DNA from: Coenobita brevimanus
Taxonomy: Eukaryota > Arthropoda > Malacostraca > Decapoda > Coenobitidae
NCBI GenBank assembly: GCA_032717465.1
Contig: CM064697.1
Coordinates: forward strand, 6,838,033 to 6,902,032
Direction of reading: 5' to 3'
DNA length: 64,000 nucleotides
The notes beneath the pieces were generated by a model, which saw nothing but the letters and a program-made list of their open reading frames with translations, made no database searches and was not told where the DNA came from. Below are positions 27,776 through 38,089 of the stretch, in pieces. The number at the start of each line of letters is the position of its first letter. Position 1 is the stretch's first letter. The translations under genes were made by a program, and so were the position numbers.

Positions 27776-27910
27776 CATGCATAAAATCTGCATAAGCCAT
27801 AACAGAGGGGGAGGACTAGAGGCGCTGTCGGCCTCCTTACTCGCCGAGGGACGCATAACGACGCCTGATTATGTCCTCTCTAATACGCTCCTTAATCTGC
27901 GCCATCCGAG
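27776..27910. promoter_or_regulatory. Candidate cis-regulatory island (CATAA motifs)
   Basis: Complex, GC-balanced DNA just after the 24-bp array. GCATAAAA, GCATAAG, CCATAACAG (27779-27805), GCATAACG (about 27852) and TGATTATG (about 27866) are clustered. They resemble caudal/posterior-Hox-type sites. Inference only. Confidence 0.15.
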
Positions 27911-28345
27911 GATAAAAACAAGAGATACTGGGGTTAATGTTTACATTATGATCTACTATGGATACACTGAAACACTAATAATTATTGACTTAATTTATTT
28001 ACAATATGCCACGATACTACAATGACAGCAAATAATCTCAATGTACGGAACAATTATACAGTAACTCATCCACAAAGTGCAGAAAGATATTTCAGCCTTT
28101 CCATCAGTTTATAGCTTATTCTACTTTTGGCTTAAGTTCCGAATATTTCATTAATATCTAAAGATCCAAAACAATTATATGATTTCCAGATAACTAATAA
28201 GTATAACCATCGACATTTTCAGCTTATGAAATTAGTCCCCCCCCCCCCAGAAAGCAGTGAGTAACACAAGGCACGTCGAACTCTGAAGCGACTTTTCATT
28301 TAGGCCAGCCAATATTTCAACAGTCAGTGCGACCGCTCCGGTATG
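27911..28345. other. AT-rich unique sequence
   Basis: Contains a C11 run near 28240. No gene is recognised. Confidence 0.4.
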
Positions 28346-28349
28346 TTAA

Positions 28350-28353
28350 ACTA

Positions 28354-28385
<32 letters not shown>

Positions 28386-28800
28386 CACAGAAGAGAAAGT
28401 AGCACACTAAACTAACTTTACTTTTTAATATATAGTGTGGAGGCATGAAAATTATGAAAAGCTCAAATAACATTTTTTTTTTTTTTTTTTTTACATTTAG
28501 CGTAATGATGCCAAAAAAAAAAGAGGTAACGTGTTCAACTTTTTTTTTTTTTACATATAGCCCAGCACTGAGCCCAAATAAAGATCAGGTGCCGGCCTAA
28601 ACTTTTTTTTTCTTTTTACACAACATTAGGAACCTCCCCCCCTTCCTCCCAAAAAAAAAGAGAAGACGCCGGGCTAAATTAACCTTATTTTTTCTTTTCA
28701 ATTTAGCGTGAGAGGTCCCCCAAAATGAGGAGGTGCCACACTAAACTAATTTATTTTTTTTTACCATCTAACGTGAGAAGCGCCCGAAAAGAGAGAAAGA
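28350..28800 (+). repeat. ~65-bp tandem array of poly(T)-AG units
   Basis: Seven units begin with poly(T) at 28354, about 28420, 28473, 28540, 28603, 28685 and 28750 (spacings 66, 53, 67, 63, 82, 65). In most units the T-run is followed within about 10 bases by TAG or CAG (ACATTTAG, ACATATAG, AATTTAG). Then comes CGTGAGAGG-like DNA, an A-run with AGAGGAGGTGCC, and CACTAAACTAA leading into the next T-run. Each unit therefore looks like a 3' splice acceptor on the plus strand. Confidence 0.85.
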
Positions 28801-28975
28801 GAGAGAGTAGAGTGAGCGGCTCCTTCCTTCAGAGGGCGGACGACAGCGGCGGGTGGAGGGATAAAGCGGAGGGCGCCTACGGGAATGTTAACAAGTTGAA
28901 GTTGAGCGCTGAGAGGCCTGGCGGACACCACACCACGAGGGATGACGCCAGACAAGGGGCGTGAAGTGAGAAGAG
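28801..28975. other. GC-rich unique segment
   Basis: A complex GC-rich stretch between the poly(T) array and a purine tract. Overlapping short frames on both strands are unrecognised. It may be regulatory or may be a gene fragment. Confidence 0.3.
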
Positions 28976-30330
28976 AGCTGGAGAGGGAGATGAAGGACTA
29001 GAAGAAGAGGGCTGGAAAAGGATGTGATGAAACAGTAAAAAGGCCAGATAAGGAAGAATTGGAAGAAGGAAGGACAGGAAGGTGAAGGAAGGACTGGAAG
29101 GAGAGAGAAGGATGGGGAAATGAAGGAAAGATTGGCACAAGAGGGAAGGATAGGGGGGTGAAGGAATGATGTGGAGAAAAAGGCCAGATGAGAAAGAATT
29201 GGGAGAAGAGGGAAAGATATGGAGGTGAAGGAACGGTAAGGGGAAATGGGCCAGATAAGGATAGATTGGAAGAAGAGGGAAGGATAGGGAGGTGAAGGAA
29301 TGGTAGGGAGAAAAGGGCCAGATAAGGAAGATTTGGGAGAAGAGGGAAAGATAAGGAGGTGAAGGAATGGTATGGGGAACAGGGCCAGATATGGAAGAAC
29401 TGGGAGAAAAAGGAAGCACAGGGAGGTGAAGGAATGGTAAGGAGAAAGGGGTCAGATAAGGAGAAGAGGAATGACTGCAGGGAAGAAGAGAAGCCTGAGG
29501 GGAGATGAAGGGGATGAGAGGAGGATAGGGAGAAGAGGAAAAGATAGAGAGACTTGGGAGAGAACGGAAGCGGGAGAACAGAGATGAGGAGAGGAAAGGG
29601 GGATGAGAGGAGATAATGGAAAAGGAGGAGATACGAGGGAACGAAGGCTGAGGAAAGATGATGGGATGAAGGGAGAAGAGGACGACGAGGGAGGAAGGAG
29701 GGATGAGAGAAGATGAAGGGATGAAGGGAGAAGATGATGAAGGGAGGTGAGTGGGATGAGGAGATGAGGGGAATGAGTAATGGGAGATGAGTGGCTGAGG
29801 AGAAATGAGGGAATATGTGGGGCGTAGGAGCTGACAGATTGACTGGGAGATAGGGGATGAGTGAATGAGGGATGAGAAGCTGAGGGGAACATGAGATGTG
29901 AAGGGGAGATGAGGAATGGAAGGGAAGACAAGTGGAAGTGAGATGATGGGAGATAAAATGAGGAAAAGACAGAGGGTACAAGGAAACGGAGGAAGGGAGG
30001 GGAAAAGGGAAGGTATGGAAGTGATGATACAAGATTGGGTGGAGAGAGGATGGGAGGATGAGACAGATGAGGGAGAAGATGCTATGAGTAAGAAAGATGA
30101 GGAACTGTGGCGAAACGAAAGAAGGAATGACGAGGGGATAAAGGGTAAAAGGGATGATGAGAAAACAAGAAAAGGGATACAAGAATGATTAAGACGCAGA
30201 TGATTTGAAGAGTTGGTTGGACGATGAAAAGAGATTTGAGGACAAGAAAGGAAGACACACTGGCTAATAACGGATGAAAAGAGAGGAGACAGGTGAACGG
30301 ACAGAAGGAAATACTGGGGGAAGAACAGGA
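28976..30330 (+). repeat. Polypurine tract containing a 67-bp minisatellite
   Basis: The plus strand is A/G-rich. From about 29030 to 29465 it is a regular minisatellite. GGTGAAGGAA lies at 29157, 29224, 29291, 29358 and 29425, exactly 67 bp apart, with a looser unit at 29081. Each unit contains GGGCCAGATAAGGAAGA. The 394-codon minus frame (28998-30182) is its shadow. Confidence 0.92.
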
Positions 30331-30825
30331 CAGAAAATATTAAGTATCGAATAAAGTGAAAAAGACATTAGCGCAGTGAAAGGATTAATATGTAATTTCC
30401 TAATGTCTTAACTATGAGGTTTCCCATTACTTAATCTAATCCTAGGACGGTTAAAATTATGATACAGAAAACATGTCATCGTCGTGAACTTGTACCTGAT
30501 GGAGCTGATAAACTTAAGTCAGATGTGCAAACCTTTCACTGTTAAGATCTCTCTCTCTCTCTCTCTCTCCACAAAATCGTCTAGTGTTACCCTCTCTCTC
30601 TCCACAAAATCGTCTAGTGTTACCCTATATATAATTCCTAGGTATGAAAAAAAAAAAAAAGCAGCTTCCGAAGGATTTTATCGCTACGATACCTCCCAGT
30701 TTAACAAGATATTCCAGTGTTAACGTGAATAAAATACCCATGTGCAAAAACCACAGCAAAAAATTTACACACGAGTAAAAATATAAATAAATGTGTAAAT
30801 AAATAAACTCGCACGGATGGGATGA
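30331..30825. other. AT-rich sequence with short CT repeats
   Basis: (CT)n runs lie at about 30549-30569 and 30592-30602. CCACAAAATCGTCTAGTGTT (30570 and 30602) is a direct 32-bp-spaced duplication. GCGCAGTGAAAGGATTAATA near 30372 resembles FAM-B-type ends. No gene is seen. Confidence 0.5.
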
Positions 30826-31055
30826 GTGAAGTACCTCCTCTTCCTCCCGGCCTCTGTATTGTCGTGTGTGCCAGGTGATTTTACGAGGAATTCGCCGCGG
30901 GCCATAATACGGTTTATGTCAGCCCCTCCAACATTATTCCCAGCAGTTTGTCGCCTCGTAAATGCCGGCAGGTTATGGCGGATCAGAGCTGCTCGACTGA
31001 CTAGGGGTCCACGGGGCTTGAGGCTGGCTCTATCAACGTGTCCTGCCACTTGACT
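30826..31055. promoter_or_regulatory. Candidate cis-regulatory island
   Basis: GC-balanced and non-repetitive. TTTTACGAGG (about 30879) and CCTCGTAAATG (about 30953) form a 9-bp inverted repeat. CCATAATACGGTTTATG (about 30902) and GGTTATGGCGG (about 30972) add more TTTAYGR-type cores. This resembles a cluster of posterior-Hox-type sites. Both strands also have open frames of 75-94 codons, so a coding exon is an alternative, but none is recognised. Confidence 0.25.
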
Positions 31056-31286
31056 GAAATGATGAAGATTTTGCTTTCAACTTCTTCCTATCAGCCTGAG
31101 TGCATTATGTCTTTTATTTTTTGTCCCTCAGATGATTTCTTTTTATTAGGAGATTTTTTTTTTTCTAGACCCTTCACACAAGAGCGTGGCTGATGATGCT
31201 TCTGCCTTACCTCATCACCGACACTAGCCCCTTGATTTTATAGGTTTACGTCACGCTTTTATCTTCAACACACTCCCCCGAGCAAA

Positions 31287-31402
31287 TCATTCATTCATTG
31301 CCAGACGCCATGTATCCCAAACGGGGTGGCCAAGGGCTTAGAGTTAATTGTTTTACAGGGAGGGGCACTAATCCTCCACCAACCCCACTTGACACGTAGG
31401 GA
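31287..31402 (-). mobile_element. 5S-class SINE, copy A (5'-truncated)
   Basis: On the minus strand this is the non-5S body plus tail of the element fully seen at 33418-33612. It runs from GTGGGGTTGGTGGAGGAT through GGCCACCCC and GGCGTCTGGCAAT into (GAAT)n, with few differences from copy B. It lacks the 5S-derived head. The 3' tail matches the 3' end of the LINE at 32095-32689. Confidence 0.85.
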
Positions 31403-31424
31403 GAACGTGTCTATTGATATTACT

Positions 31425-31510
31425 GGCGCCTCCAGACGATTTCATGCAGCTTAGGGGAGACTTTTCGAACTGGAGAGTTTACAGTAGATATAGTCTTCAT
31501 TATTCCCTTT
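31425..31510 (+). repeat. FAM-B copy (plus)
   Basis: GGCGCCTCCAGACGATTTCA, then CTTAGGGGAGACTTTTCGAA and CTGGAGAG, begins 22 bp after SINE copy A. It matches the pattern of copies at 7216, 9843 and 41925. Confidence 0.6.
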
Positions 31511-32064
31511 CGGAACGAGAAAGCCTTCCTAACTAAAATCCCCCATAAATAAAAAATGAAATATGTCTTCCGGCTGTACAGTAGGGCTGAAACATAAGAG
31601 AACTAATTAAAGCCTCTCCCTGCAAACGACTACGGAACAGACTGATGAAAAATAATGATGTATTCAGGGTTTGAGAGCTGAATATTACATAATCTGAGTT
31701 TCCTGTCTCCCCCCCCACACACAAAAAAACGGTGGTCAAATGAACACATCTAAATTTTCAATCAAATACACGAAAAATGATTACCGTATTAATAAAACAA
31801 GCACGCAAACAAGGATTTAAATGGCTTCTTCTGAAGCCGACTGTTACTGAAATTTGAAGGGCATCATTTCAGCCCGTTCAGTCCACTGACGCATTTTAGT
31901 ATATTCTGACTGCCATTACATGATTTTATCTACCGTAAAAAAGAATTTTAGAAATGAAGGAGTCAGAAGCAGCCTTCACACCAATAACAGAGGTCATTCC
32001 CATAATACTGACAGTAACTAACATGAATTAATTAAACTACTGTTACTTCTATTACTACCATTAA
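31511..32064. other. AT-rich unique sequence
   Basis: No gene is recognised. TTTCAGCCCGTTCAGTCC (31868-31885) echoes the CTTTCAGCCCG at about 33183 and may be a decayed repeat end. Confidence 0.4.
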
Positions 32065-32065
32065 A

Positions 32066-32720
32066 AATAATAATAATAATAATAATAAGAATAATCTATC
32101 TATCTATCTATTGCCAGACGCCTCAATCCCGTTTGGGGTGGCCACAAACAAATCGCCTCCAAGTCGCCCTGTCCCCCGCCATTTCACTGCCCTGCTCCCA
32201 ACTCACACCCCCCTCTCTCATATACCTCTCCACCCCATCCCTCCATCTCATCCTCGGTCTCCCCCTCCCTCTTCCACCCTCCACCTTACTCATATACACT
32301 CTCTTCGTCAGTCTTTCACCCTCCATCCTCTCCACATGGCCAAACCACCTCAGTGTGTTCCTCACAACGCTTCCTATCACATCCACATCCACACCACAAC
32401 GCTCCTTTATATCCTCATTCGTCAGCCTGTCTCTCCACGTGACTCCACAGGCTCCTCTTAAATAACTCATTTCCACTGCTCTCACTCTTGACTTGTGTCC
32501 TTCCACAAATGTCCAAGCTTCACTTCCGTATGTTAGAGTTGGTATCACAGTACTGTCATGTAGTAACTTTTTTACTTCCATGCTCACTTCCCTGTTTCTT
32601 ATCACTGCTTTCAAGGAACCAGCAACCTTTCTTCCCTGCTGTACCCTTTCAAGCACTTCACCCTCCAAACCTCCATCCTTACTCATCACACTATATAATA
32701 ATAATAATAATAATAATAAT
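32066..32720. repeat. (AAT)n on both sides of a LINE insertion
   Basis: (AAT)n lies at 32066-32094 and again at 32695-32720, directly at the two ends of the LINE fragment. This fits insertion into an (AAT)n target, or microsatellite growth from a short target-site duplication. Confidence 0.8.
32095..32693 (-). mobile_element. 5'-truncated LINE copy with intact C-terminal ORF
   Basis: On the minus strand about 188 codons are open without a break from VMSKDGG (about 32689) to a TGA at 32123. This is the C-terminal tail of a non-LTR reverse transcriptase. It shows TLTYGSEAWTF, MSYLRGACGVTWRDRLTNED, LRWFGHVERM and GRPRMRWRDGVERYM, in the order usual for the abundant arthropod LINE ORF2 tail. The frame ends GHPKRD, and only about 12 bases separate the stop from the (GATA)n tail at 32095-32111. 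All RT catalytic motifs are upstream of the truncation point and absent. The open state suggests a fairly recent insertion. The ORF continues in frame into (TTA)n and (TG)n by chance. Confidence 0.92.
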
Positions 32721-32936
32721 GCCACAAGACCGAATGGGTTAAGAGTATAGGTTTCAGTAGCTAAGGCTTTCAGAGGCTTCGTGGGCCAGGCTTCAACCAG
32801 ACACGGACCACCGCCCCATCTTCCCCTAGCTCCTCGGCGTCCAACTTCTAAACTCATTTCCCTAGCGACACATATAACTGAACGTCCCACCTCCCGGGGC
32901 CCATACCGCAGAACGCAAGGTGTGATGACAGCACTG
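32721..32936. other. Unique GC-balanced sequence
   Basis: Spacer between the LINE and the (AC)n array. CCATACCGCAGAACGCAAGG and other unique sequence is present, with no gene recognised. Confidence 0.4.
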
Positions 32937-32952
32937 CGCGCGCGCACACACG

Positions 32953-33011
<59 letters not shown>
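32937..33011. repeat. (CG)n/(AC)n microsatellite
   Basis: CGCGCGCG and CGCA units pass into (CA)n. This is a Z-DNA-prone alternating purine-pyrimidine run like that at 10531-10540. Confidence 0.95.
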
Positions 33012-33013
<2 letters not shown>

Positions 33014-33417
33014 AAAATTACTCTCCCTAGTCAGTACCATTTACACTACAATGGACAGAAACTTGTTAATATCAGTATAACAAGGAGCACAAATAACAAA
33101 AAAATTAATACAGTATATAAACAACTATAAAATCATCACAGGGTGGTGGTGTCAAATGAGTTTAAAAAATTTTATCTAACCCTTTCAGCCCGAATAAAAA
33201 ATCTCTCGTAGGAGAAATAAAATTCCCAGGACATAAGAATAAAATGCAAAAAACGTCTTTGGGTTGAACAAGATGCGAGGACGCAATAAATGCACTCAGT
33301 ATGTGGGTATAATTCAACCATTTCAGTAAGAAGGGCATTTTAATAAGAGCCACAACCCCCCCAACCTTCCCAAGGAGACACCCACAAGTACCAACATAAT
33401 GGCACGAAACAGCGGGC
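33012..33417. other. Unique sequence with possible repeat remnant
   Basis: Read on the minus strand, GGGCTGAAAGGGTTAGATAA (about 33174-33193) resembles ends seen near other FAM-B copies. No gene is seen. Confidence 0.35.
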
Positions 33418-33612
33418 AAACATTCATTCATTCATTGCCAGACACCATGTATCCCAAACGGGGTGGTCAAGGGCTTAGAGTTAATTGTTTTACAGGGAGG
33501 GGCACCAATCCTCCACCAACCCCACTTGACGTAGGGATGCCAACAGCATCTGGTGTTCCCAGGCGGTCACCCATCCAAGTACTAACCAGACCCAACGATG
33601 TCGCCAATAGAA
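33418..33612 (-). mobile_element. 5S rRNA-derived SINE, copy B
   Basis: On the minus strand the first part (33597 to 33538) is nearly identical to the 3' half of arthropod 5S rRNA. It reads GGTTAGTACTTGGATGGGTG then ACCGCCTGGGAACACCAG and TGCTGTTGGCA, with about three differences over 60 bases as recalled. The box-C part of the internal promoter is intact. The box-A half is missing or diverged, apart from CCGGTTCT at about 33612. The body follows (GTGGGGTTGGTGGAGGATTG to ACAATTAACTCTAAGCCC). The tail GACCACCCC...GGGAT...TCTGGCAAT then (GAAT)n parallels the LINE 3' end. It was probably mobilised in trans by that LINE. A plain 5S pseudogene would not carry this body and tail. Confidence 0.9.
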
Positions 33613-34884
33613 CCGGAAGGCAATAATACAACATCCCACGCAAACTTCCACACGTGCATCAGCCAGTGTATTGCATCCCCGCACTCCACGCACTCTCCTT
33701 CCCTTCTATTCCCCACACTCTCCCCTTCCTCTAGGTAGACAGGAAGCAATAGCTCTTGCCCCCACACGGTGCACGGCTCCGGGTGTAGTTTGCAAGCATA
33801 GATCACCAGGCCAGGGGGAAGAAGGCGATGGGGGAGAAGGGTAAACACAGTGATGGAGGATGGGGAGAAAGAACGCTGTGTGGGGGGGAGATATGGTGGT
33901 AATGGTGGATAGAGGAGGCCAGAGAAATCTATTGAAAAGGGAACTTAGAGGGTGGGAAAAGAGGCAGGGAAGAGAAAAAGGAATGGATGGGACTGGGAAA
34001 AACTGGCGTTAAGGGAAACTTAGACGGTAGGAAAAGTGGTACAGAGGGGGAAAGAGAAATGGTGAGGGGAGAGAATGCTGGTGCTTAAAGCAAACTGCAT
34101 GTTTATGGAGTGATGCGTGGTAAACTACTGAAGGAAAGAAAAAAATCAAGATTAAGTACGTAGACGCATCACAGCTGTACAAGTGTACATACTTCTGTGC
34201 TTCTGCAACTTCAGCGCTACAGGGTTTTTCATAAAATGTTCTTTCCACGGATCTAATGATCTATCTCTTTATAGCAAAACTTATCTTTTACTCCATCTGC
34301 CTGGTGCCAGTCATTTGTAGCCTTATTTCCTGCTATATATGCTAGGTACTATCATAAACTTTATATCTTTCCTATCAGTTTAGTCTTTATTTCCTTTTTG
34401 ACATCAGTACCTACGTAATCCTATACACTCAGTAGCAACTTGATCATTTATTATTAAACTACGTTTGATTCATCTATGCATCACTAAAATATTTTCCTGG
34501 TGCAACATCAACCAAACGGACGGTTGCAAAAGTCACTGTCAAGCTCTGCAAAAATAACAACATACAAATTCTCCCTTTTCTCACCTTGATGTATTTCCAT
34601 TTCTTATTCTTCCTTCTTGACTCCCTGTTTGCTCCTATTTATAAACATTTCAATATCACAATCCTTTCACTTCCCATCAGCTTCCTCGCCGTTCTTTTGT
34701 TTTCTTCTCTTTCTAATCCTTTCGCCATCCAATTTCCATATCCTCTTCCCTTTTTACCAGTCATCCCTCACCCTCCGTTCTTCCAGATTCTGAAAACATC
34801 GATGGCCAAAGATGACAGTGGCTAAGGGTAGAGCGAAAACCTGAAAATTCTGATTCTTTGACATCTCTGTTGAATGACGCCGAT
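33613..34884. other. Unique sequence with a purine-rich stretch
   Basis: 33800-34080 is G/A-rich and 34560-34790 is C/T-rich. The rest is AT-rich. The open frames follow this composition, and no gene is recognised. Confidence 0.4.
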
Positions 34885-35070
34885 GCTGTAGATTTATTTA
34901 TTTATTTATTTATTTTTTTCGTGAGGAGTGAGGAGGCAAAAACTATCACCATTTACACTTCACTCCCACATTTCAAATGCTGGTACCCAAGCCTGTATGG
35001 AGATTCTGGAGTTATAAAATATTACAGTAACACCAATTTAACGATTAGGCAAACACGGGCAACTGCTTAG
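34885..35070 (-). mobile_element. Retroposon 3' end with (TAAA)n tail, copy 2
   Basis: The minus strand ends AATGGTGATAGTTTTTGCCT, a short CTCAC segment, A7, then (TAAA)n (plus 34890-34919). It matches the end at 14868-15060 in body and tail. The 5' limit is uncertain. Confidence 0.5.
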
Positions 35071-35419
35071 AAATGATGTCTTGCTTCATGAGGAGCTGCC
35101 ATTCGGCCGTAGTTACTCGGGATCAATACCTGTCATGCTGAGCTGATCCCCTCACAGCCGGCAATTAAAGAGTAAAGTAGAGGGTATTTGGCAGGTAACA
35201 AACTTGAACTGTCGCTTCGTTTCTGGGGTGCTTGGGTAAAAAGATTGACGACCACAACCGTACACGTACTTAAAATACAAAGTACGGTTCTACTTCAATG
35301 CACTGGACCATCACTGTGCCTTCAGCGCTTCACCATTGCAGACTGGTAGGGTACACTGAGAGCAACAAGAGGAATCACACGATAAACAAAACTACCACTA
35401 CATAAGGGACTTTTACTCG
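35071..35419. other. Unique sequence, nothing identified
   Basis: Mixed sequence with no gene signal. Confidence 0.4.
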
Positions 35420-35475
35420 TCAGGATTTTCCATAGCAGATTAAAATCGTCTGGCGCTACCGAAATCAAAGTCTCC
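35420..35475 (-). repeat. FAM-B copy (minus)
   Basis: The minus strand reads GGTAGCGCCAGACGATTTTA then ATCTGCTATGGAAAATCC, matching the FAM-B core. Confidence 0.5.
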
Positions 35476-36034
35476 GGTACCACTAGGACTATGTTCCTGG
35501 GTGATAAAATGTCTAAGAAAGTGTTAATCGATTCAGCTACCTGCCCAATCATTCCCATCTGAAATAAGCCACAAAAAAGCTCTTATGTGCATCATTTGTC
35601 AGGGAAATGGTTAAGCACATCGAACCAGTTATGATTAACACATGATATTATAAGCCCTGTGACTGAATTAAGGGTAGAAGCTAACATTCGATAGTCACCC
35701 TCTAAAGAGCAGCCGCCATGAGAGAAAACGCGTGTGGCTGCATCACAGAGTACGAGGTTTCCAGTGGCTCTCACCATGGCTCTCGCCAACGCAGAAATAT
35801 GTGACCCAAGCCTTTCACATTAACGTATTGGGTAACTTATCAGCATGTAGTACTTCACCCTGAATGGTAAAAACACTATGATTCACGCCAGCCACCTTGT
35901 CCATAAAGCCACACCATCTCAGCCAACATCCGAAACTCTTGAAAGATCAGTGTGAAATTTGCCAATGAATATCAACCTACTGTGTAACAGATAACTATTT
36001 TATCAAACGGATGAAAAATACGTATGACAGTTAG

Positions 36035-36038
<4 letters not shown>
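35476..36038. other. Unique sequence, nothing identified
   Basis: The frames at 35322-35558 and 35592-35789 on the minus strand have ordinary composition but no recognised domain. Confidence 0.4.

Positions 36039-36087
<49 letters not shown>
36039..36087. repeat. (AC)n microsatellite, ~49 bp
   Basis: Perfect CA repeat. Confidence 0.97.
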
Positions 36088-36093
<6 letters not shown>

Positions 36094-38085
36094 ATCAGAA
36101 GCAGAGGTTTCACTTCTTGCTTGAAAAGGGAAGCACATGCATTTCCACAGCTTGAATCACTGTCTCCAATCCATGGTGTTTCGTGCCCTTTCACCTCTTA
36201 CATTAACAACCCCTTGAATAGGCTGACATCACCATTTTGTTTTTGCTTTCGCCAGATGACCATATACAACTTAGAACGGATCTCTGGCAGTAAAGATGTT
36301 AATTTGGACTTTATCTAATCCTTCCAGTTCTTGAAGTCTCTCCTAAAATTAATGTACTGAAAATTGTCACCGTGGGAAGGATGTAAGTCTCCATGATATG
36401 CAATCCATCAAGTTCCTCCTCAGTGTATCTAAACTATATATCACTGATCCAGTTCTACCTATCTCTCCTTTTATATCTCTGATCCTGTTCTTTCTATCTC
36501 TCCCTTTATATCTCTCCCCTTGTCTCTCTTCTAGACTTCTTCAGTCAAGCTCGATATGCTGGAAAGACCAACTACACCTTCGTCTTCGTATTCTAACAAT
36601 TATCGAATCAGTCAGGCTTATAAATATTTTACACTCGCCTATCGTCCTGCCCCATATTAATTAAACCGAATACTACCGCCTCCTTTTACATGAACTGCAT
36701 CTAAAACGATGTGATATAAGAATCGGTAAAATATGCTCCAGACTGATCCCCCGCAATTATACTTATGGTCAGAAGTATCCCTGGCTTTGGTGAATAAAAG
36801 AATTAAAAAGGCCCCTACATGAGAACAATGTTGATGTTCCTTAGGTAACGAGGCTAAGTAAAAATACACCACAGTTCAACAAGTGAGTGACATCATGAAA
36901 AGCAAACAAGAGGCATGAAGATCAAGCGTAACTGAAGCATACTTTTGGAATATACAAATCAGCCTCTGATTAAAAAAGACACAGTAATTAGGAGAAACAG
37001 AAATCAACAACACCAAAAGTAAAGATTACCATCAACTGGGAAAAGAATGAAAATAGCAACAACAACAAGAAAAACAACATACGAATGAAGAAAATGAATC
37101 AACGTCTCAAAACTACTAACCACAGACTTGGAATAGTAAAAACCACAGTTTGTTTTGAGAGAATCGAGAAAGGACAAACAACAGAAATGAGGTGTTTAAA
37201 GTAGCGGAATAACCCCATGCAGCTAACTGTAGTAACGTTTATAATGAAGAGACGGAAGGAAAATGTGAAATGAGGGACAGAAAGATTAAGGAAGCAACGG
37301 AATAAGGACTGTAGTAAACTGTCTCCACCATCGATTTTATTAACGATACAAGTTAATATCTATTCATGACATGGAATCAACACAAGAATAGGAATGGGAT
37401 GAACGCCTTTTAATACACAGTAACATCACGAAGGGTACATTTCTAGTGCCTCTTAAACTAAATAGTGTTTCGCATTTAACTAACAGATTCAAAATTGCTC
37501 ACACAACACGGCCTAGGAAAGTTCTGCTAGGAATGGAGAGGATAATGTTAGGTCAGTATCACACTGAAATATATGAAGAAACACTCTAAAGGCGCAGACA
37601 AAAGAAGACGGTATAATAACCATAAAACTACAACTGATAAAATAGTTTACATCTGCCGTGCAATAGACAGCAGATAGGCATCCGGGAAAACACTGAATAG
37701 CAATCTAGAGATGTAGCGTGGGGAAGATGAAAGCAAATAACCAAGAGAGACGATGAAATTCGTAAGGTGGATGGGCTTGGATAGAAGAGACTAACACCAG
37801 GTATGTAAATGTGAAGAAACTTTAACCTGCAGTGAGTTGGCGCGATATGATGATAGTGATCATGCGGCAGAGGGTCCTCGCAATGCCCCTCTAGAGTTAA
37901 CAAAGGAGTAATTAAGAGATTCACCGACACAAAGCACGAACAATGGGTCACTGAAGGGGTGGCCAAATAAATGACCCTAATATTGGCCCAGCATCCCTGA
38001 ATTAAGGAATGTGACCTGCAACTGAGCTGCAAACCATTCACGCAGTGTCAGTGCATGGCTGTTACTAACATGTCTTTATCTTCGT
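36088..38085. other. 2 kb of AT-rich unique sequence
   Basis: The longest stretch here without a clear repeat. Short frames (36121-36318, 36398-36664, 36657-36872, 37628-38041) are unrecognised. No splice-bounded exon is convincing by eye. Confidence 0.45.
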
Positions 38086-38089
38086 TACT

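Noticed and set aside
27215..27784. Proline-rich secreted protein gene
   Set aside because: The frame is entirely minisatellite from about 27300 on, and no splice or promoter evidence is visible. Kept only as a finding to test.
28998..30182. 394-codon minus-strand frame with regular repeats
   Set aside because: It reads through the 67-bp minisatellite and the surrounding purine tract. The repeat explains the regularity.
33538..33597. Functional 5S rRNA gene
   Set aside because: Only the 3' half of 5S is present. It is joined to a non-5S body and a LINE-like tail also present at 31287-31402, so it is a SINE.
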